Shown: one piece after another, positions 45,524-55,673 of the stretch | Layout: each line of letters begins with the position of its first letter | How positions within the stretch are numbered: position 1 is the first letter of the stretch | NCBI RefSeq assembly: GCF_022819085.1 | Contig: NZ_JALHAG010000001.1 | Coordinates: 331,395-395,394 of the forward strand | DNA from: Planococcus ruber | Lineage (GTDB): Bacteria > Bacillota > Bacilli > Bacillales_A > Planococcaceae | Direction of reading: 5' to 3' | DNA length: 64,000 nucleotides | Program-made: the position numbers and the translations under genes | Notes under the pieces: model-generated | Database searches by the model: none | The model's input: only the letters and a program-made list of their open reading frames with translations | What the model was told of the DNA's origin: nothing

Positions 45524-47524
45524 ATGTCAAACCATGCAGATCAACTTGCAGTAACCACGATAAGAACGCTTTCTATTGACGCAATCGAAAAAGCAAACTC
45601 TGGTCACCCAGGCTTGCCGATGGGCGCTGCTCCTATGGCTTACTCATTATGGACAAAACATATGAACCATAACCCTAAAAACCCGACTTGGTTCAACCGT
45701 GACCGCTTCGTCTTGTCGGCTGGACATGGTTCCATGCTTTTATATAGCTTGCTTCACTTAAGCGGGTATGGCTTGTCATTGGAAGAAATCAAAAACTTCC
45801 GCCAGTGGGATTCAAAAACTCCTGGACACCCGGAATACGGCCATACAGTCGGCGTTGAAGCGACAACTGGACCGCTTGGGCAAGGAATCGGCATGGCAGT
45901 CGGCATGGCAATGGCCGAACGCCACTTAGCTGCTACCTACAACAAAGAAAACTTGGACATCGTTGACCATCACACGTTCGCTCTTTGCGGAGATGGAGAT
46001 TTGATGGAAGGGGTTGCGGGTGAAGCCATTTCGCTTGCCGGCCACTTGAAACTGAATAAATTGGTTGTCTTATATGACAGCAATGACATTTCCCTTGATG
46101 GCGACCTCGCCATGAGTTTCTCTGAAGATATCAAAAAACGTTTTGAATCATATGGCTGGAATTACTTGCGCGTAGATGACGGCAACGAACTGGACGACCT
46201 ATCTGCTAAAATTGCAGAAGCAAAAAAATCTTCAGACAAACCGACGCTTATTGAAGTGAAAACGGTCATCGGCTATGGTGCCCCAAATAAATCAGGCAAA
46301 GCTGATGCACATGGCTCACCGCTTGGTGAAGACGAAATGAAATTGGCGAAAGAATATTACAAGTGGACATTCGATCAAGATTTCCACGTGCCGGAAGAAG
46401 TCTATGAAACGTTCAAACAAGCGACGGAAGAATTAGGCGGAAAAGCCGAGAGCGCTTGGAACGAGTTGTATGCAACGTACGAATCACAATATCCGGAATT
46501 GGCTGAGCAATTGCAAAAAGCGATTGCTGGAGAGCTTCCAGAAAACTTTGATGCTGAATTCCCGACATATGAAGTGGGCAAAAAGCAAGCGACTCGCGCT
46601 TCATCAGGCGACATGGTCAATGCGATTGCGAAAGCGGTGCCTTCATTCTTCGGTGGAAGTGCGGATTTAGCAGGATCAAACAAAACGAATATTAAAGGCG
46701 GCGGCGATTTTGATGCTGAAAATCCAGCTGGACGCAATATCTGGTTCGGTGTGCGTGAATTCGCAATGGGCGCTGCTCTAAACGGTATGGCGCTTCACGG
46801 CGGTCTGCATGTATTCGGCGGTACGTTCTTCGTATTCAGCGATTATGTCCGCCCTGCAATCCGTTTGGCTGCATTGATGGGCCTTCCGGTCACATTCGTC
46901 TTCACTCACGACAGCGTAGCTGTAGGAGAAGATGGCCCGACGCATGAACCGGTTGAACATTTAGCCTCTCTTCGTGCCATGCCAAACTTGAGCGTTGTCC
47001 GCCCGGCTGATGCAAATGAAACGAAAGCTGCGTGGCGTTTAGCGTTGACTGCAAAATCAACGCCGACGCTATTGGTGCTTTCACGCCAAGACTTGCCAGT
47101 GCTTGAGAAGAGCGGCGAAATGGCTGAAACAGGCGTTGAAAAAGGGGCATATGTCGTTTCTCCGGCAGAAAACCCGCAAGCGTTGTTGTTGGCGACAGGC
47201 TCTGAAGTCAGCTTAGCTGTAGAGGCACAGAAGCAATTAGCGGAAGAAGGCATTTCCGTTTCTGTTGTTTCGATGCCGTCTTGGGACCGTTTCGAAAAAC
47301 AGGATAAAGAATACAAGCAATCCGTTATTCCAAAAACGGTTAAGAAGCGTTTGGCAATTGAAATGGGGACTTCATTCGGCTGGGAACGATACACAGGCGA
47401 TGAAGGCGATATTTTAGCCATTGACCACTTTGGCGCAAGCGCTCCAGGAGAACGCATCATGAAGGAATTTGGCTTCACTCCTGAAAATGTGGCAGCCCGC
47501 GTTAAACAATTGATCGAAGAATAA
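45524..47524 (+). CDS. tkt: Transketolase
   Basis: A 666-residue transketolase that moves two-carbon units between pentose-phosphate sugars with thiamine diphosphate. Marks: [19 protein letters not shown] near residue 26, the ThDP loop [18 protein letters not shown] near residue 155, the second-domain [19 protein letters not shown] near residue 463. It matches B. subtilis (667). ATG at 45524 is chosen over ones slightly upstream because GAGAGGATG lies at the right distance. It is monocistronic between promoter and terminator. Confidence 0.98.
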   Translation: MSNHADQLAVTTIRTLSIDAIEKANSGHPGLPMGAAPMAYSLWTKHMNHNPKNPTWFNRDRFVLSAGHGSMLLYSLLHLSGYGLSLEEIKNFRQWDSKTPGHPEYGHTVGVEATTGPLGQGIGMAVGMAMAERHLAATYNKENLDIVDHHTFALCGDGDLMEGVAGEAISLAGHLKLNKLVVLYDSNDISLDGDLAMSFSEDIKKRFESYGWNYLRVDDGNELDDLSAKIAEAKKSSDKPTLIEVKTVIGYGAPNKSGKADAHGSPLGEDEMKLAKEYYKWTFDQDFHVPEEVYETFKQATEELGGKAESAWNELYATYESQYPELAEQLQKAIAGELPENFDAEFPTYEVGKKQATRASSGDMVNAIAKAVPSFFGGSADLAGSNKTNIKGGGDFDAENPAGRNIWFGVREFAMGAALNGMALHGGLHVFGGTFFVFSDYVRPAIRLAALMGLPVTFVFTHDSVAVGEDGPTHEPVEHLASLRAMPNLSVVRPADANETKAAWRLALTAKSTPTLLVLSRQDLPVLEKSGEMAETGVEKGAYVVSPAENPQALLLATGSEVSLAVEAQKQLAEEGISVSVVSMPSWDRFEKQDKEYKQSVIPKTVKKRLAIEMGTSFGWERYTGDEGDILAIDHFGASAPGERIMKEFGFTPENVAARVKQLIEE

Positions 47525-47529
47525 GCAGC

Positions 47530-47562
47530 AAAGAGAAGGGAGCTCTGTCCCTTCTCTTTTTT
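47530..47562 (+). terminator. tkt terminator
   Basis: AAAGAGAAGGGA (47530-47541) and TCCCTTCTCTTT (47548-47559), then TTT. Confidence 0.92.
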
Positions 47563-47581
47563 ATCTATTTCTGTGTATAGT

Positions 47582-47617
47582 CACCACTCCGGATTTATAG
47601 TATAATCCATTGTGGTG
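47582..47617. promoter_or_regulatory. Large palindrome around the yneF -10 element
   Basis: CACCAC (47582-47587) and GGATT (47591-47595) mirror AATCC (47604-47608) and GTGGTG (47612-47617) about one centre. The -10 hexamer TATAAT (47601-47606) is within it; no good -35 is visible. Candidate operator. Confidence 0.5.
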
Positions 47618-47654
47618 CACTACTTATTTATGCAACACGAAGGAGGTAACTTGA

Positions 47655-47897
47655 ATGTCTACATGGATTTGGATCGTAATCGTTATCGTGGCTTTGCTCG
47701 CCGGTGTTGCGCTTGGCTTTTTCATCGCTCGTCAATACATGATGAAATATTTGCAGGACAACCCGCCGATTAACGAAGAAATGCTGCGAATCATGATGAT
47801 GCAGATGGGACAAAAACCATCTCAGAAAAAAATCAATCAAATGATGGCTCAAATGAATAAAGCGTCAACAAAACCTGGAAAACCAGCTAAAAAATAA
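47655..47897 (+). CDS. yneF: YneF family membrane protein (UPF0154)
   Basis: An 80-residue protein with one N-terminal membrane span ([20 protein letters not shown]) and a Met-rich cytoplasmic helix: [20 protein letters not shown], then [12 protein letters not shown]. That pattern defines UPF0154; function unknown. It sits near tkt as in B. subtilis. GAAGGAGGTAAC precedes the ATG. A palindrome overlaps its promoter. Confidence 0.93.
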   Translation: MSTWIWIVIVIVALLAGVALGFFIARQYMMKYLQDNPPINEEMLRIMMMQMGQKPSQKKINQMMAQMNKASTKPGKPAKK

Positions 47898-47923
47898 AAA
47901 GCGCTCATCGTGAGCGCTTTTTT
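47896..47923. terminator. Bidirectional terminator between yneF and the hydrolase gene
   Basis: AAAAAGCGCTCA (47896-47907), loop TCG, TGAGCGCTTTTT (47911-47922). Confidence 0.92.
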
Positions 47924-47935
47924 GTTTGGACGAAA

Positions 47936-48889
47936 TTAATTGCTAGCCGTGCTTATACCCGCTTCAGAAGAGGCCAAGCCAAATTCCGCTAAAAATTCGG
48001 CTACTGTTTGTTCATACGCTTCTGGGTTTTTATTGAAGGACTGCGCATGTCCGCCTTCTTCAAAAAACTTCAATTTTTTCTTATCCGGTTTCAAATCATA
48101 CATTTCCTGTGTCATGGCCGGCAAGATGAAATCGTCTTGCAGGCTATGAATGAACAAAACAGGCTTTTCGATCTGTCCAACCGCTTGTCGCGGCGATACG
48201 GTGCTGATGGAATAGCCGTCTCGCAATTTAAGAAACAGGCTGGCCACTCTCAAAGAAAGCGTAGTGCGAAGAGGCGTCGTCGTTCTCATGACATGCAGCA
48301 GCTGTTCTGAAATATCCGAAAAGCCGCAGTCGGAAATATAGAAATCGGCCGAGTCTTCCATGCCGGCATATAGGAGCGTTGTCGCGGCGCCCATCGATTC
48401 GCCGTGGATGCCAAAAACTACATCATCGCCTGCATGCATCTTCAAAGCTGCCACTACCGCTTTCAAATCCGTTTTTTCATAATGGCCGAAACTGGTCGTT
48501 TTCCCGCCGGAATCACCGTGGCGGCGGTGGTCATAGACGACTGAATTGTAGCCGAGGCGCTCAAACATTCGGGCATATTTAAAAGAATTCACTTTCGATT
48601 CCGTTACGCCGTGGCAAATGATAACATAGCGGTTCGTTTGATGCGGCTCCAAAAAAATGGCTTTGATGGGATAGCCGTTTTCGGAATCGATCCATTTCTC
48701 GGTTTTATTGGCAGTGGCATACCAATGTTCGTCAATTCGTTTCGAGGTGATTTCGCGTTCTAAGATTAGTTCATCGTCTTTTGTCTTCATGTACATGATG
48801 CGGTTCGATAAAGCAATGCCGAAGACCGTTGTCGTCGCTGCTAAGATGCTGGAAACGGCTCCCGTTGCCCATAATAATTTTTTCTTCAA
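47936..48889 (-). CDS. Alpha/beta hydrolase, membrane anchored (YqkD-like)
   Basis: A 317-residue protein with an N-terminal hydrophobic anchor (residues 5-28) and an alpha/beta hydrolase domain. The oxyanion region is ICHGVTES, the strand VVYDHRRHGDSGG follows, the nucleophile elbow is GIHGESMGA, and late residues LQDDF and GGHAQSF supply Asp and His. B. subtilis YqkD is of similar build. TTG start at 48889 behind AAGGAGCC. It is 12 bases downstream of mvaB on the same strand, likely in one operon. Substrate unknown. Confidence 0.85.
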   Translation of the reverse strand: MKKKLLWATGAVSSILAATTTVFGIALSNRIMYMKTKDDELILEREITSKRIDEHWYATANKTEKWIDSENGYPIKAIFLEPHQTNRYVIICHGVTESKVNSFKYARMFERLGYNSVVYDHRRHGDSGGKTTSFGHYEKTDLKAVVAALKMHAGDDVVFGIHGESMGAATTLLYAGMEDSADFYISDCGFSDISEQLLHVMRTTTPLRTTLSLRVASLFLKLRDGYSISTVSPRQAVGQIEKPVLFIHSLQDDFILPAMTQEMYDLKPDKKKLKFFEEGGHAQSFNKNPEAYEQTVAEFLAEFGLASSEAGISTASN

Positions 48890-48901
48890 GGCATTGGCTC
48901 C

Positions 48902-49801
48902 TTACGCTCGGTTTTTATAGAGGCTATACATCCCGGTTTGTACGGGAGTGGATATATGGTGTTCAATTTTTTGGACGGCATCGCATAATTGGTCAAGGTC
49001 GATGCCGGTGTCGATGCCCATGCGGTGCAGCATATTGACAACGTCTTCGGTTGCCACGTTTCCTGTAGCGCCGGGTGCAAACGGGCATCCCCCAAGCCCG
49101 CCAGCCGAACTGTCAAACCGCGTAACGCCGGCATGGAGCGCAGCATAGATGTTCGCTAAAGCCATTTTGCGCGTATCGTGGAAATGGGCTGTGATGAGTG
49201 TATCCGGAAATGCTTCGGTGATTTTCTTGAACAGTGCATAACTCTCGTTCGGTGCTGCCATGCCGATCGTATCGGCCACACTCAGCTCATCCACGCCCCA
49301 ATCGACGAATTGCCGGCAGAGCGCGAGTGTCGCTTCTGGATCCACCGCTCCTTCAAATGGACAATAGAAGGCAGTGGAAATGCAGGCTCGAACGAAAATG
49401 CCGTCTTCTTTCAATTTGGCTACCAGCGGTTCGAGCGCTTTCATGCTCTCGGCAGTTGTTTTGTTGACATTCTTTTTATTGAAAGAATTGGAAACGCCGA
49501 CAAATACGGCAATGGCTCTTGCTCCCGAGTCCAAAGCTGCCTGAATCCCTTTTTCATTTGGCGCTAACACAAACTGGCGGCCCTGCTTGTCGGTATTGGC
49601 CATAATGTCTTTGGCATCCGCCATTTGCGGCACCCATTTCGGCGATACGAAAGAAGTAAGCTCCATTTCATGGATGCCGGACTTTTGCAGCCCCTCGATA
49701 AATTGCAGTTTAAAGTCTGTTGCCACGATGCGCCCTTCATTTTGAAGGCCATCACGCGGCCCAACCTCGATAATTGTTGCATTTTTTGGTAAACTGAACA
49801 T
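48902..49801 (-). CDS. mvaB: Hydroxymethylglutaryl-CoA lyase
   Basis: A 299-residue TIM-barrel lyase, same length as B. subtilis YngG. It splits HMG-CoA into acetyl-CoA and acetoacetate, the last step of leucine breakdown. The catalytic EVGPRDGLQNE begins at residue 12 (Arg16, Asp17), the metal His pair is in HFHDTRKMALAN, and the active loop GGLGGCPFAPGATGN holds the cysteine. ATG at 49801 follows GGGGGGATATT. It is divergent from a thiolase, which can use the acetoacetyl-CoA formed from its product. Confidence 0.93.
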   Translation of the reverse strand: MFSLPKNATIIEVGPRDGLQNEGRIVATDFKLQFIEGLQKSGIHEMELTSFVSPKWVPQMADAKDIMANTDKQGRQFVLAPNEKGIQAALDSGARAIAVFVGVSNSFNKKNVNKTTAESMKALEPLVAKLKEDGIFVRACISTAFYCPFEGAVDPEATLALCRQFVDWGVDELSVADTIGMAAPNESYALFKKITEAFPDTLITAHFHDTRKMALANIYAALHAGVTRFDSSAGGLGGCPFAPGATGNVATEDVVNMLHRMGIDTGIDLDQLCDAVQKIEHHISTPVQTGMYSLYKNRA

Positions 49802-49804
49802 AAT

Positions 49805-49840
49805 ATCCCCCCTGTTAATCATTGTATCTAGAGGGGGGAT
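49805..49840. promoter_or_regulatory. Inverted repeat in the mvaB/thiolase divergent region
   Basis: ATCCCCCC (49805-49812) and GGGGGGAT (49833-49840) with a 20-base gap. The left arm doubles as the mvaB ribosome binding site on the minus strand. The 78-base gap has to hold both promoters. Confidence 0.45.
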
Positions 49841-49879
49841 AAAAGAGCAACAAGTAAACGCTAACAAGGGGGAAATAAT

Positions 49880-51064
49880 GTGTCACAAGAAATCGTAATT
49901 ATCAGCGCCGTCCGTACGGCTATCGGATCATTCCAAGGGGCATTGAAAGACGTTCCGGCAACTGAACTAGGAGCCATCGTCATTAAAGAAGCTGTTGAAA
50001 AAGCAGGAATTGCGGCAGATCAAATTTCGGAAGTCATCATGGGCAATGTGCTGCAGGCTGGCCTTGGCCAAAATCCAGCGAGGCAAGCATCGATCAAAGC
50101 GGGCTTGCCTGAAACGGTTCCAGCTATGACGATCAATAAAGTCTGTGGATCCGGTTTAAAAGCTGTGCATTTAGCTTATCAGGCAATTTATGCAGGGGAT
50201 GCGGAAATTGTGGTTGCCGGCGGAATGGAAAATATGAGCCAAGCGCCTTACTTATTGCAAAATGCGCGAAGCGGCTTCCGGATGGGCGATCAAAAAGTCA
50301 TCGACAGTATGATCACAGACGGGCTGACTTGTGCATTCAACGATTACCATATGGGCATCACAGCCGAAAATCTGTGCGACCGCTACGGCATTACGCGCGA
50401 AGAACAGGATGAATTCTCAGCGCGTTCCCAGGCACGGGCGGCAGCGGCGATCGATGCCGGACGCTTTGACGACGAAATCGTGCCAGTGGAAATTCCGCAG
50501 CGCAAAGGGGATCCGGTCATTTTCAAAACTGACGAATACGTAAAACGCGATTCCACCGCTGAGAAGTTAGGAAAATTGCGTCCAGCCTTCAGGAAAGACG
50601 GCAGCGTGACGGCTGGCAATGCATCGGGCATCAATGACGGAGCAGCGGCAGTGGTCGTGATGTCAAAAGCCAAAGCTGAAGAATTAGGGTTGACGCCGCT
50701 CGCAGTCATCGCGGCAAATGGAAATGCGGGAGTAGACCCGGCAGTCATGGGCATCGGACCTGTTCAAGCAGTTAAAAATGCATTAAAGAAAGCAGATCTA
50801 GCTTTAGCGGATATCGAATTGATTGAAGCGAATGAAGCATTTGCTGCCCAGTCAATTGCAGTGGATCGGGAACTTCAATTTAATCACGAAATATTAAATG
50901 TCAATGGCGGTGCAATCGCGCTTGGCCATCCAATCGGCGCCAGTGGTGCGCGGGTTTTTGTCTCCTTGCTTCATGAAATGAAGAAGCGCGATGCGAAAAC
51001 CGGCCTCGCGACGCTGTGCATCGGCGGCGGGCAAGGCGTTGCAACCATCGTAAAACGTCCTTAA
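49880..51064 (+). CDS. Acetyl-CoA C-acetyltransferase (thiolase)
   Basis: A 394-residue degradative/biosynthetic thiolase. The acyl-accepting cysteine is Cys89 in [12 protein letters not shown]; the C-terminal [18 protein letters not shown] and [10 protein letters not shown] supply His and the second Cys. It interconverts two acetyl-CoA and acetoacetyl-CoA. GTG start at 49880 behind AAGGGGGAAATAAT. It is divergent from HMG-CoA lyase, which points to acetoacetate/leucine use; a role in mevalonate or butanoate metabolism is possible as well. Confidence 0.94.
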   Translation: MSQEIVIISAVRTAIGSFQGALKDVPATELGAIVIKEAVEKAGIAADQISEVIMGNVLQAGLGQNPARQASIKAGLPETVPAMTINKVCGSGLKAVHLAYQAIYAGDAEIVVAGGMENMSQAPYLLQNARSGFRMGDQKVIDSMITDGLTCAFNDYHMGITAENLCDRYGITREEQDEFSARSQARAAAAIDAGRFDDEIVPVEIPQRKGDPVIFKTDEYVKRDSTAEKLGKLRPAFRKDGSVTAGNASGINDGAAAVVVMSKAKAEELGLTPLAVIAANGNAGVDPAVMGIGPVQAVKNALKKADLALADIELIEANEAFAAQSIAVDRELQFNHEILNVNGGAIALGHPIGASGARVFVSLLHEMKKRDAKTGLATLCIGGGQGVATIVKRP

Positions 51065-51076
51065 GGAGAGAACAGC

Positions 51077-51286
51077 ATGGCGAAGAAAAGAGAAGAGGCA
51101 TCAAGCAATTTACCAGAAGATATTTTGGCGAAATTACAGGAAACAAAAAAAGCACTGGTAAAAGAAGAACAGAAACGTGCAGAAGAAAAACACGCGCAGG
51201 AACTGTTTGAGCGGAAAGAACGCGAAAAGAATTTATCGTTTGCGGAACTTCTCGAACGGCATGGCGACAAAGGAAATAAATATTAA
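51077..51286 (+). CDS. YqkK-like small charged protein (DUF3886)
   Basis: A 69-residue, highly charged helical protein. The end, REKNLSFAELLERHGDKGNKY, resembles the KNKSFEELL motif of the YqkK/DUF3886 family, and the middle is a Lys/Glu coiled-coil-like stretch. It begins 12 bases after the thiolase and is followed by a terminator. Function unknown. Confidence 0.75.
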   Translation: MAKKREEASSNLPEDILAKLQETKKALVKEEQKRAEEKHAQELFERKEREKNLSFAELLERHGDKGNKY

Positions 51287-51296
51287 CTTGAATCAG

Positions 51297-51337
51297 GAAC
51301 TTTTCGTCTTCCACCGGAGGCGGAAGGTTCTTTTTTC
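51297..51337 (+). terminator. Terminator after the yqkK-like gene
   Basis: A long stem including G-T pairs: GAACTTTTCGTCTTCC (from 51297) pairs with GGCGGAAGGTTC (to 51330), then seven T residues. Confidence 0.82.
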
Positions 51338-51543
51338 TTGTGCAAAAAAATAAAGTAAAGAAGCGATCGGAAAATCTAGTCAAAACAAGAGCGGAATTTC
51401 GAGTAAACTTCCAGAACCTGAAAATGAAACGCTTACATTTCAAAAGGATGAAAAAAGTCGAAAAAAATTCACAGAAAAGACTGATAATTACGAGAAATAT
51501 GTTACGATGGGGAGAAATAATTTTAGTGGAGATGGTGTGGCCT

Positions 51544-52833
51544 ATGACAAAAAGAATGATGGCAGAAAAAGAACGCGAAGTAAAAGTTCCGAAAGTAACG
51601 GTGGAAGACATCGTCATTGCCAATCAGGCATTGAAAGATGTGGTCCTTAAAACGCCGCTGCAAAAAAATGAAATCCTCTCAGCCCGGTATGGCTGCAACG
51701 TGTTTTTAAAACGGGAAGACCTGCAAGCGGTCCGTTCGTTTAAACTGCGCGGAGCTTATAATTTTATTCAGAGTTTGAGTGACGAAGAGAGACGCCAAGG
51801 CGTTGTCTGTGCCAGTGCCGGGAACCATGCACAAGGGGTCGCTTATTCATGCTTCAAACTGGGCATTGAAGGCAAAATCTTCATGCCGTTGACGACCCCT
51901 CGCCAAAAAGTTTCCCAAGTGGAGCGGTTTGGCGGCGATAAAGTTTCGGTCGTCTTGATCGGCGATACGTTTGATGATTCCTATGCTTCCGCGATGAACT
52001 ATTGCACTTCTGAAAACAAAGTGTTTGTCCATCCGTTTGACAATGAGAAAATCATTGCTGGGCAAGGCACGGTAGCGATGGAAATCCTGAATGATATGCA
52101 AGCGCCGGTCGATTATTTATTTTGTGCCATCGGCGGCGGCGGTTTAGCTTCTGGGGTAGGCTCGTATTTAAAAGGAATCAGCCCGTCGACCAAACTAATA
52201 GGCGTCGAACCGGAAGGCGCACAAGGCATGCGGACATCGATGGAGCATGGCCAAGTGACGCGTCTGGAGGCGATTGATACATTTGTAGACGGTGCTGCCG
52301 TTAAACAAGTCGGCGATCTGACGTTGCAGATTTGCCAAAACGTGGTGGACCAGGTCTCCATCATTCCGGAAGGGCGCGTATGCACGACGATCTTGCAGCT
52401 TTACAACGAAAGTGCCATAGTGGTCGAGCCGGCCGGAGCCCTTGCGATTGCTGCTCTTGAACAGCACCAGGAAGAGATTCGAGGGAAAAATGTCGTTTGT
52501 GTGGTGAGCGGCGGCAATAATGATATCGAACGCATGCAGGAAATCAAAGAGCGCTCGCTGATTCATGAAGGCTTAAAGCATAACTTTATTGTGACATTCC
52601 CGCAGCGGGCCGGAGCCCTTCGGAAGTTCATGGAGCAAGTGCTTGGCGAAACCGACGATATCACCCATTTTGAATACACAAAACGCACGAACCGGGAAGC
52701 GGGGCCGGTCGTAGTAGGGATTGAATTGCAGTCAAAAGAAGACTATTACCCGCTTGTCCAGCGGATGGCCGAACAAGGCTTCCCTTTTGTTGAAATCAAC
52801 CACGATCCGCTGCTGTTTAATCTATTAATTTGA
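51544..52833 (+). CDS. ilvA: L-threonine dehydratase (threonine ammonia-lyase)
   Basis: A 429-residue PLP enzyme that forms 2-oxobutanoate from threonine for isoleucine synthesis. The PLP lysine is Lys67 in SFKLRGAYN, the Gly-rich phosphate loop is CAIGGGGLASGVGSYL, and the C-terminal ACT-like domain (KHNFIVTFPQRAGALRKFME) marks the short regulatory form of Bacillales. The ATG at 51544 is a compromise; in-frame ATG 51532 and GTG 51526 and 51535 are possible because the Shine-Dalgarno region (GGGGAG, GGAG) is spread out. It stands alone, away from ilv-leu genes. Confidence 0.93.
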   Translation: MTKRMMAEKEREVKVPKVTVEDIVIANQALKDVVLKTPLQKNEILSARYGCNVFLKREDLQAVRSFKLRGAYNFIQSLSDEERRQGVVCASAGNHAQGVAYSCFKLGIEGKIFMPLTTPRQKVSQVERFGGDKVSVVLIGDTFDDSYASAMNYCTSENKVFVHPFDNEKIIAGQGTVAMEILNDMQAPVDYLFCAIGGGGLASGVGSYLKGISPSTKLIGVEPEGAQGMRTSMEHGQVTRLEAIDTFVDGAAVKQVGDLTLQICQNVVDQVSIIPEGRVCTTILQLYNESAIVVEPAGALAIAALEQHQEEIRGKNVVCVVSGGNNDIERMQEIKERSLIHEGLKHNFIVTFPQRAGALRKFMEQVLGETDDITHFEYTKRTNREAGPVVVGIELQSKEDYYPLVQRMAEQGFPFVEINHDPLLFNLLI

Positions 52834-52953
52834 CCGATCGCAAGCTGGACTCTCAAAAAGTTCGGTTTGTGTTTTTTTATTGGCTGAAATTGTTTATGGC
52901 TGTTCGAGAGAAGGGAAATGAAGGAGGGGAAGACCAAACGGAGGAGGGACTGT

Positions 52954-54558
52954 ATGTTTGAACATAAAGCCGGTGCCTATGCCGTCGACTTGCTGAAGGA
53001 ATGGGGAGTCGATCATCTATATGGAATGCCCGGAGATTCCATCAACGAATTTATGGAAGAGTTAAGGAAGGAAGAGTCTATCCGCTTTATTCAAATCCGC
53101 CACGAAGAAACCGGTGCACTCGCCGCTGCTGCGTATTCGAAACTTACGGGCAAAATCGGCGTCTGCATGTCGATTGCCGGGCCAGGGGCAGTCCATTTAC
53201 AAAACGGCCTGTACGATGCCAAAAAAGATAAAACACCGGTTCTTGCGATTGTCGGACAGGTGGAAAGCGAAAAAGTGGGTACGGACAATTTTCAAGAACT
53301 TAAACTTGAATCGATGTTCGAAGACGTCGCTGTCTACAACCGCCGCGTTCAGCAAGCTGAACAATTGCCGGACATGCTGAACCAGGCGATCCGAACGGCT
53401 TACGCTGAAAAAGGGCCGGCTGTGTTGATTGTTTCAGATGATTTGTTCAGCACGAACATCAAGCGGGACAAAGAAATCAGTTCGCCCGTCTATTCGATGC
53501 CGAAAATCAGAGGCGCCGAGGAAGATCTGCTGAAAGCGGCGGATTTGATCTCGGCTTCGAATCGCCCGATCATTTTGGCGGGAAAAGGGGCGAAACACGC
53601 AGTGCCCGAACTTCTGGCATTAGCGGAAAAAATTAAAGCGCCGCTCATTGCTTCGCTGCCGTCAAAAGGGATGATTCCAGAAAGCCATCCTCATTACCTT
53701 GGCCACTTAGGCCAACTTGGAACAGAACCCGCAAAAGAAGCAATGAAAGAAGCGGATTTGCTGGTTCTGGCAGGGACGGCTTATCCTTACCGCGATTATT
53801 TGCCGGAAGATGCCCCTGCGATTCAAATTGATGTAGAGCCGCGCGTCATCGGAAAATACTATCCTTCCACAGTCGGAATCGTCTCTGAGGCAAAATCAGC
53901 TCTTTCTTGGCTAGCCGAGCATAGCCGTGAAAAAGAAGGCCGATATTTAGGGGAGTTCCAAGAAAAACAGCAAAAATGGAATGAACAATTGCAGGAAGAT
54001 ATCCAGCAGCAGACAGAAACACTGCAGCCCCCGCAAGTCCTTGCTGAAATCCAGCAAGTGCTGGAGAAAGATGCGGTGATTTCTTTAGACGTGGGGAGTG
54101 TGACCATATGGACTGCCCGCTATATGAAACTGGACGGCCAAGCACTCCTTACTTCTGCTTGGCTCGCGACCATGGGGTGTGCATTGCCAGGGGCAATCGC
54201 TGCAAAAATCGCTTACCCTGACAGACAAGTGATTGGCATTATTGGAGATGGCGGATTTTCGATGGGCATGCAGGATTTTGTGACAGCCGTGAAATACTGT
54301 TTACCGATGACGCTTGTCATTTTTAATAATCAAAAAATCCAATTGATTGAACACGAACAGCAGGAAATCGGCAATGAACCGACCAATGTGGAACTGGGCA
54401 ATATCGATTTTGCCGCTTTTGCAGCTGCCTGCGGAGGAGTAGGCTACACTGCGAAAACAAAAGCTGAATTGAAAGAGGCTTTAGCAAAAGCAAAAGACGC
54501 GACTAAACCTGCGGTCATTGATGTTTATGTAGAGGACATATCGCCTGAAACAAAATAA
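52954..54558 (+). CDS. ThDP-dependent pyruvate oxidase-like enzyme (YdaP-like)
   Basis: A 534-residue enzyme of the acetolactate synthase/pyruvate oxidase family. The N-terminal domain has GVDHLYGMPGDSINEFMEEL and the activating Glu in IRHEETGALAAAAY; the C-terminal ThDP loop is GDGGFSMGMQDF with the Asn in IFNNQK. FAD or quinone dependence cannot be shown from sequence. B. subtilis YdaP (general stress) is the closest I recall and is somewhat longer. ATG at 52954 follows GGAGGAGGGAC. The oxidoreductase gene behind it may be cotranscribed. Confidence 0.88.
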   Translation: MFEHKAGAYAVDLLKEWGVDHLYGMPGDSINEFMEELRKEESIRFIQIRHEETGALAAAAYSKLTGKIGVCMSIAGPGAVHLQNGLYDAKKDKTPVLAIVGQVESEKVGTDNFQELKLESMFEDVAVYNRRVQQAEQLPDMLNQAIRTAYAEKGPAVLIVSDDLFSTNIKRDKEISSPVYSMPKIRGAEEDLLKAADLISASNRPIILAGKGAKHAVPELLALAEKIKAPLIASLPSKGMIPESHPHYLGHLGQLGTEPAKEAMKEADLLVLAGTAYPYRDYLPEDAPAIQIDVEPRVIGKYYPSTVGIVSEAKSALSWLAEHSREKEGRYLGEFQEKQQKWNEQLQEDIQQQTETLQPPQVLAEIQQVLEKDAVISLDVGSVTIWTARYMKLDGQALLTSAWLATMGCALPGAIAAKIAYPDRQVIGIIGDGGFSMGMQDFVTAVKYCLPMTLVIFNNQKIQLIEHEQQEIGNEPTNVELGNIDFAAFAAACGGVGYTAKTKAELKEALAKAKDATKPAVIDVYVEDISPETK

Positions 54559-54591
54559 ATGGAATAGTTGTCCGAAGAAAGGAAGAGGTAA

Positions 54592-55626
54592 ATGGACCAA
54601 ACGATTAAAGCCTATGGATTTTACCAGCCGGGAGACCGGACAAAACCACCTGAATTCGTGGCTGAGCAGGTGCCGAAGCCAGCCGTTGCTGGAAGAGACT
54701 TATTAGTGGAAGTAAAAACAGTTTCAGTTAATCCGACCGACTTGCGGACACGGGATGCAAAGAAAGACAGTGATGATTCGTTTACAATTGTCGGTAGAGA
54801 TGTGGCAGGCATCGTATTAGAAAAAGGAGAAGCCTGTGAATTGTTTGAAGTCGGCGATGAAGTGTTCTACGCCGGAACTAATAACCGCCCGGGCGGGCAC
54901 AGTGAATGGCATGTCGTGGATGAACGGATTGTCGGCAAAAAACCGCAGCAATTGGATTTTGCACAAGCCGCCGCTCTCCCGCTCACGAGTTTAACAGCAT
55001 GGGAAGCCTTATTTGACCGATTAGGCGTTTCGCATGAAGCAGCACAAAATGAAGGGAAATCCATCCTGATCATCGGTGCAGCAGGCGGTGTGGGTTCGAT
55101 TGCCGTTCAACTTGCTAAATTGGCTGGGTTGAAAGTAATCGGCACCGCTTCAAGGCAGGAAACATCAGAGTGGGCGAAAAAGCACGGTGCTGATATCGTC
55201 ATCAATCATCATGAAAAAATGAGGCCTCAGCTCAAAGAGCAGGGATTAAAAGAAGTAGACTATATCTTCTGCCTTTCGGATCCGGATGGGCATATGGCGA
55301 ATATGGCAGAAGCGATCGCTCCCCAAGGGAAAATCTGTTCCATTTTGCCGCTGCAAAAGCCGCTCGACATGCAGCTTTTTGCAAAAAGCGCCACGTTTGT
55401 TTATGAGTTGATGTATACGCGCTCCGTCTATCAAACGGAGGATATGGCAGATCAGCATAAAGCATTAAACCGCATAAGCGAATGGGCAGATGAAGGAGCG
55501 GTCGTTTCAACAATGGCCAACAAGTTGAAACCGTTGAACGCCAATACGTTAAAAGAAGCCTATGAACAGTTGCTGACCAACAAGACGATTGGAAAAATCG
55601 TGGTGGAAGGCCCTTTTGAGGATTGA
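54592..55626 (+). CDS. Zinc-type alcohol dehydrogenase-like / NADPH:quinone oxidoreductase family
   Basis: A 344-residue medium-chain dehydrogenase. The N-terminal GroES-like domain shows VSVNPTDLRTRDAKK and GRDVAGIV, and the Rossmann loop is GAAGGVGSIAVQLAKLAG near residue 161. The catalytic zinc Cys/His pair of true alcohol dehydrogenases is lacking, so it is probably a quinone or enone reductase using NADPH. It lies 33 bases after the pyruvate oxidase-like gene and is followed by a terminator. Substrate unknown. Confidence 0.87.
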   Translation: MDQTIKAYGFYQPGDRTKPPEFVAEQVPKPAVAGRDLLVEVKTVSVNPTDLRTRDAKKDSDDSFTIVGRDVAGIVLEKGEACELFEVGDEVFYAGTNNRPGGHSEWHVVDERIVGKKPQQLDFAQAAALPLTSLTAWEALFDRLGVSHEAAQNEGKSILIIGAAGGVGSIAVQLAKLAGLKVIGTASRQETSEWAKKHGADIVINHHEKMRPQLKEQGLKEVDYIFCLSDPDGHMANMAEAIAPQGKICSILPLQKPLDMQLFAKSATFVYELMYTRSVYQTEDMADQHKALNRISEWADEGAVVSTMANKLKPLNANTLKEAYEQLLTNKTIGKIVVEGPFED

Positions 55627-55632
55627 CCAATG

Positions 55633-55660
55633 CAGCCTGCGAATTCCGCAGGCTGTTTTT
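55633..55660 (+). terminator. Terminator after the quinone-oxidoreductase-like gene
   Basis: CAGCCTGCG (55633-55641) and CGCAGGCTG (55647-55655), then TTTTTC. Confidence 0.93.
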
Positions 55661-55673
55661 CATTTGAAAACCT

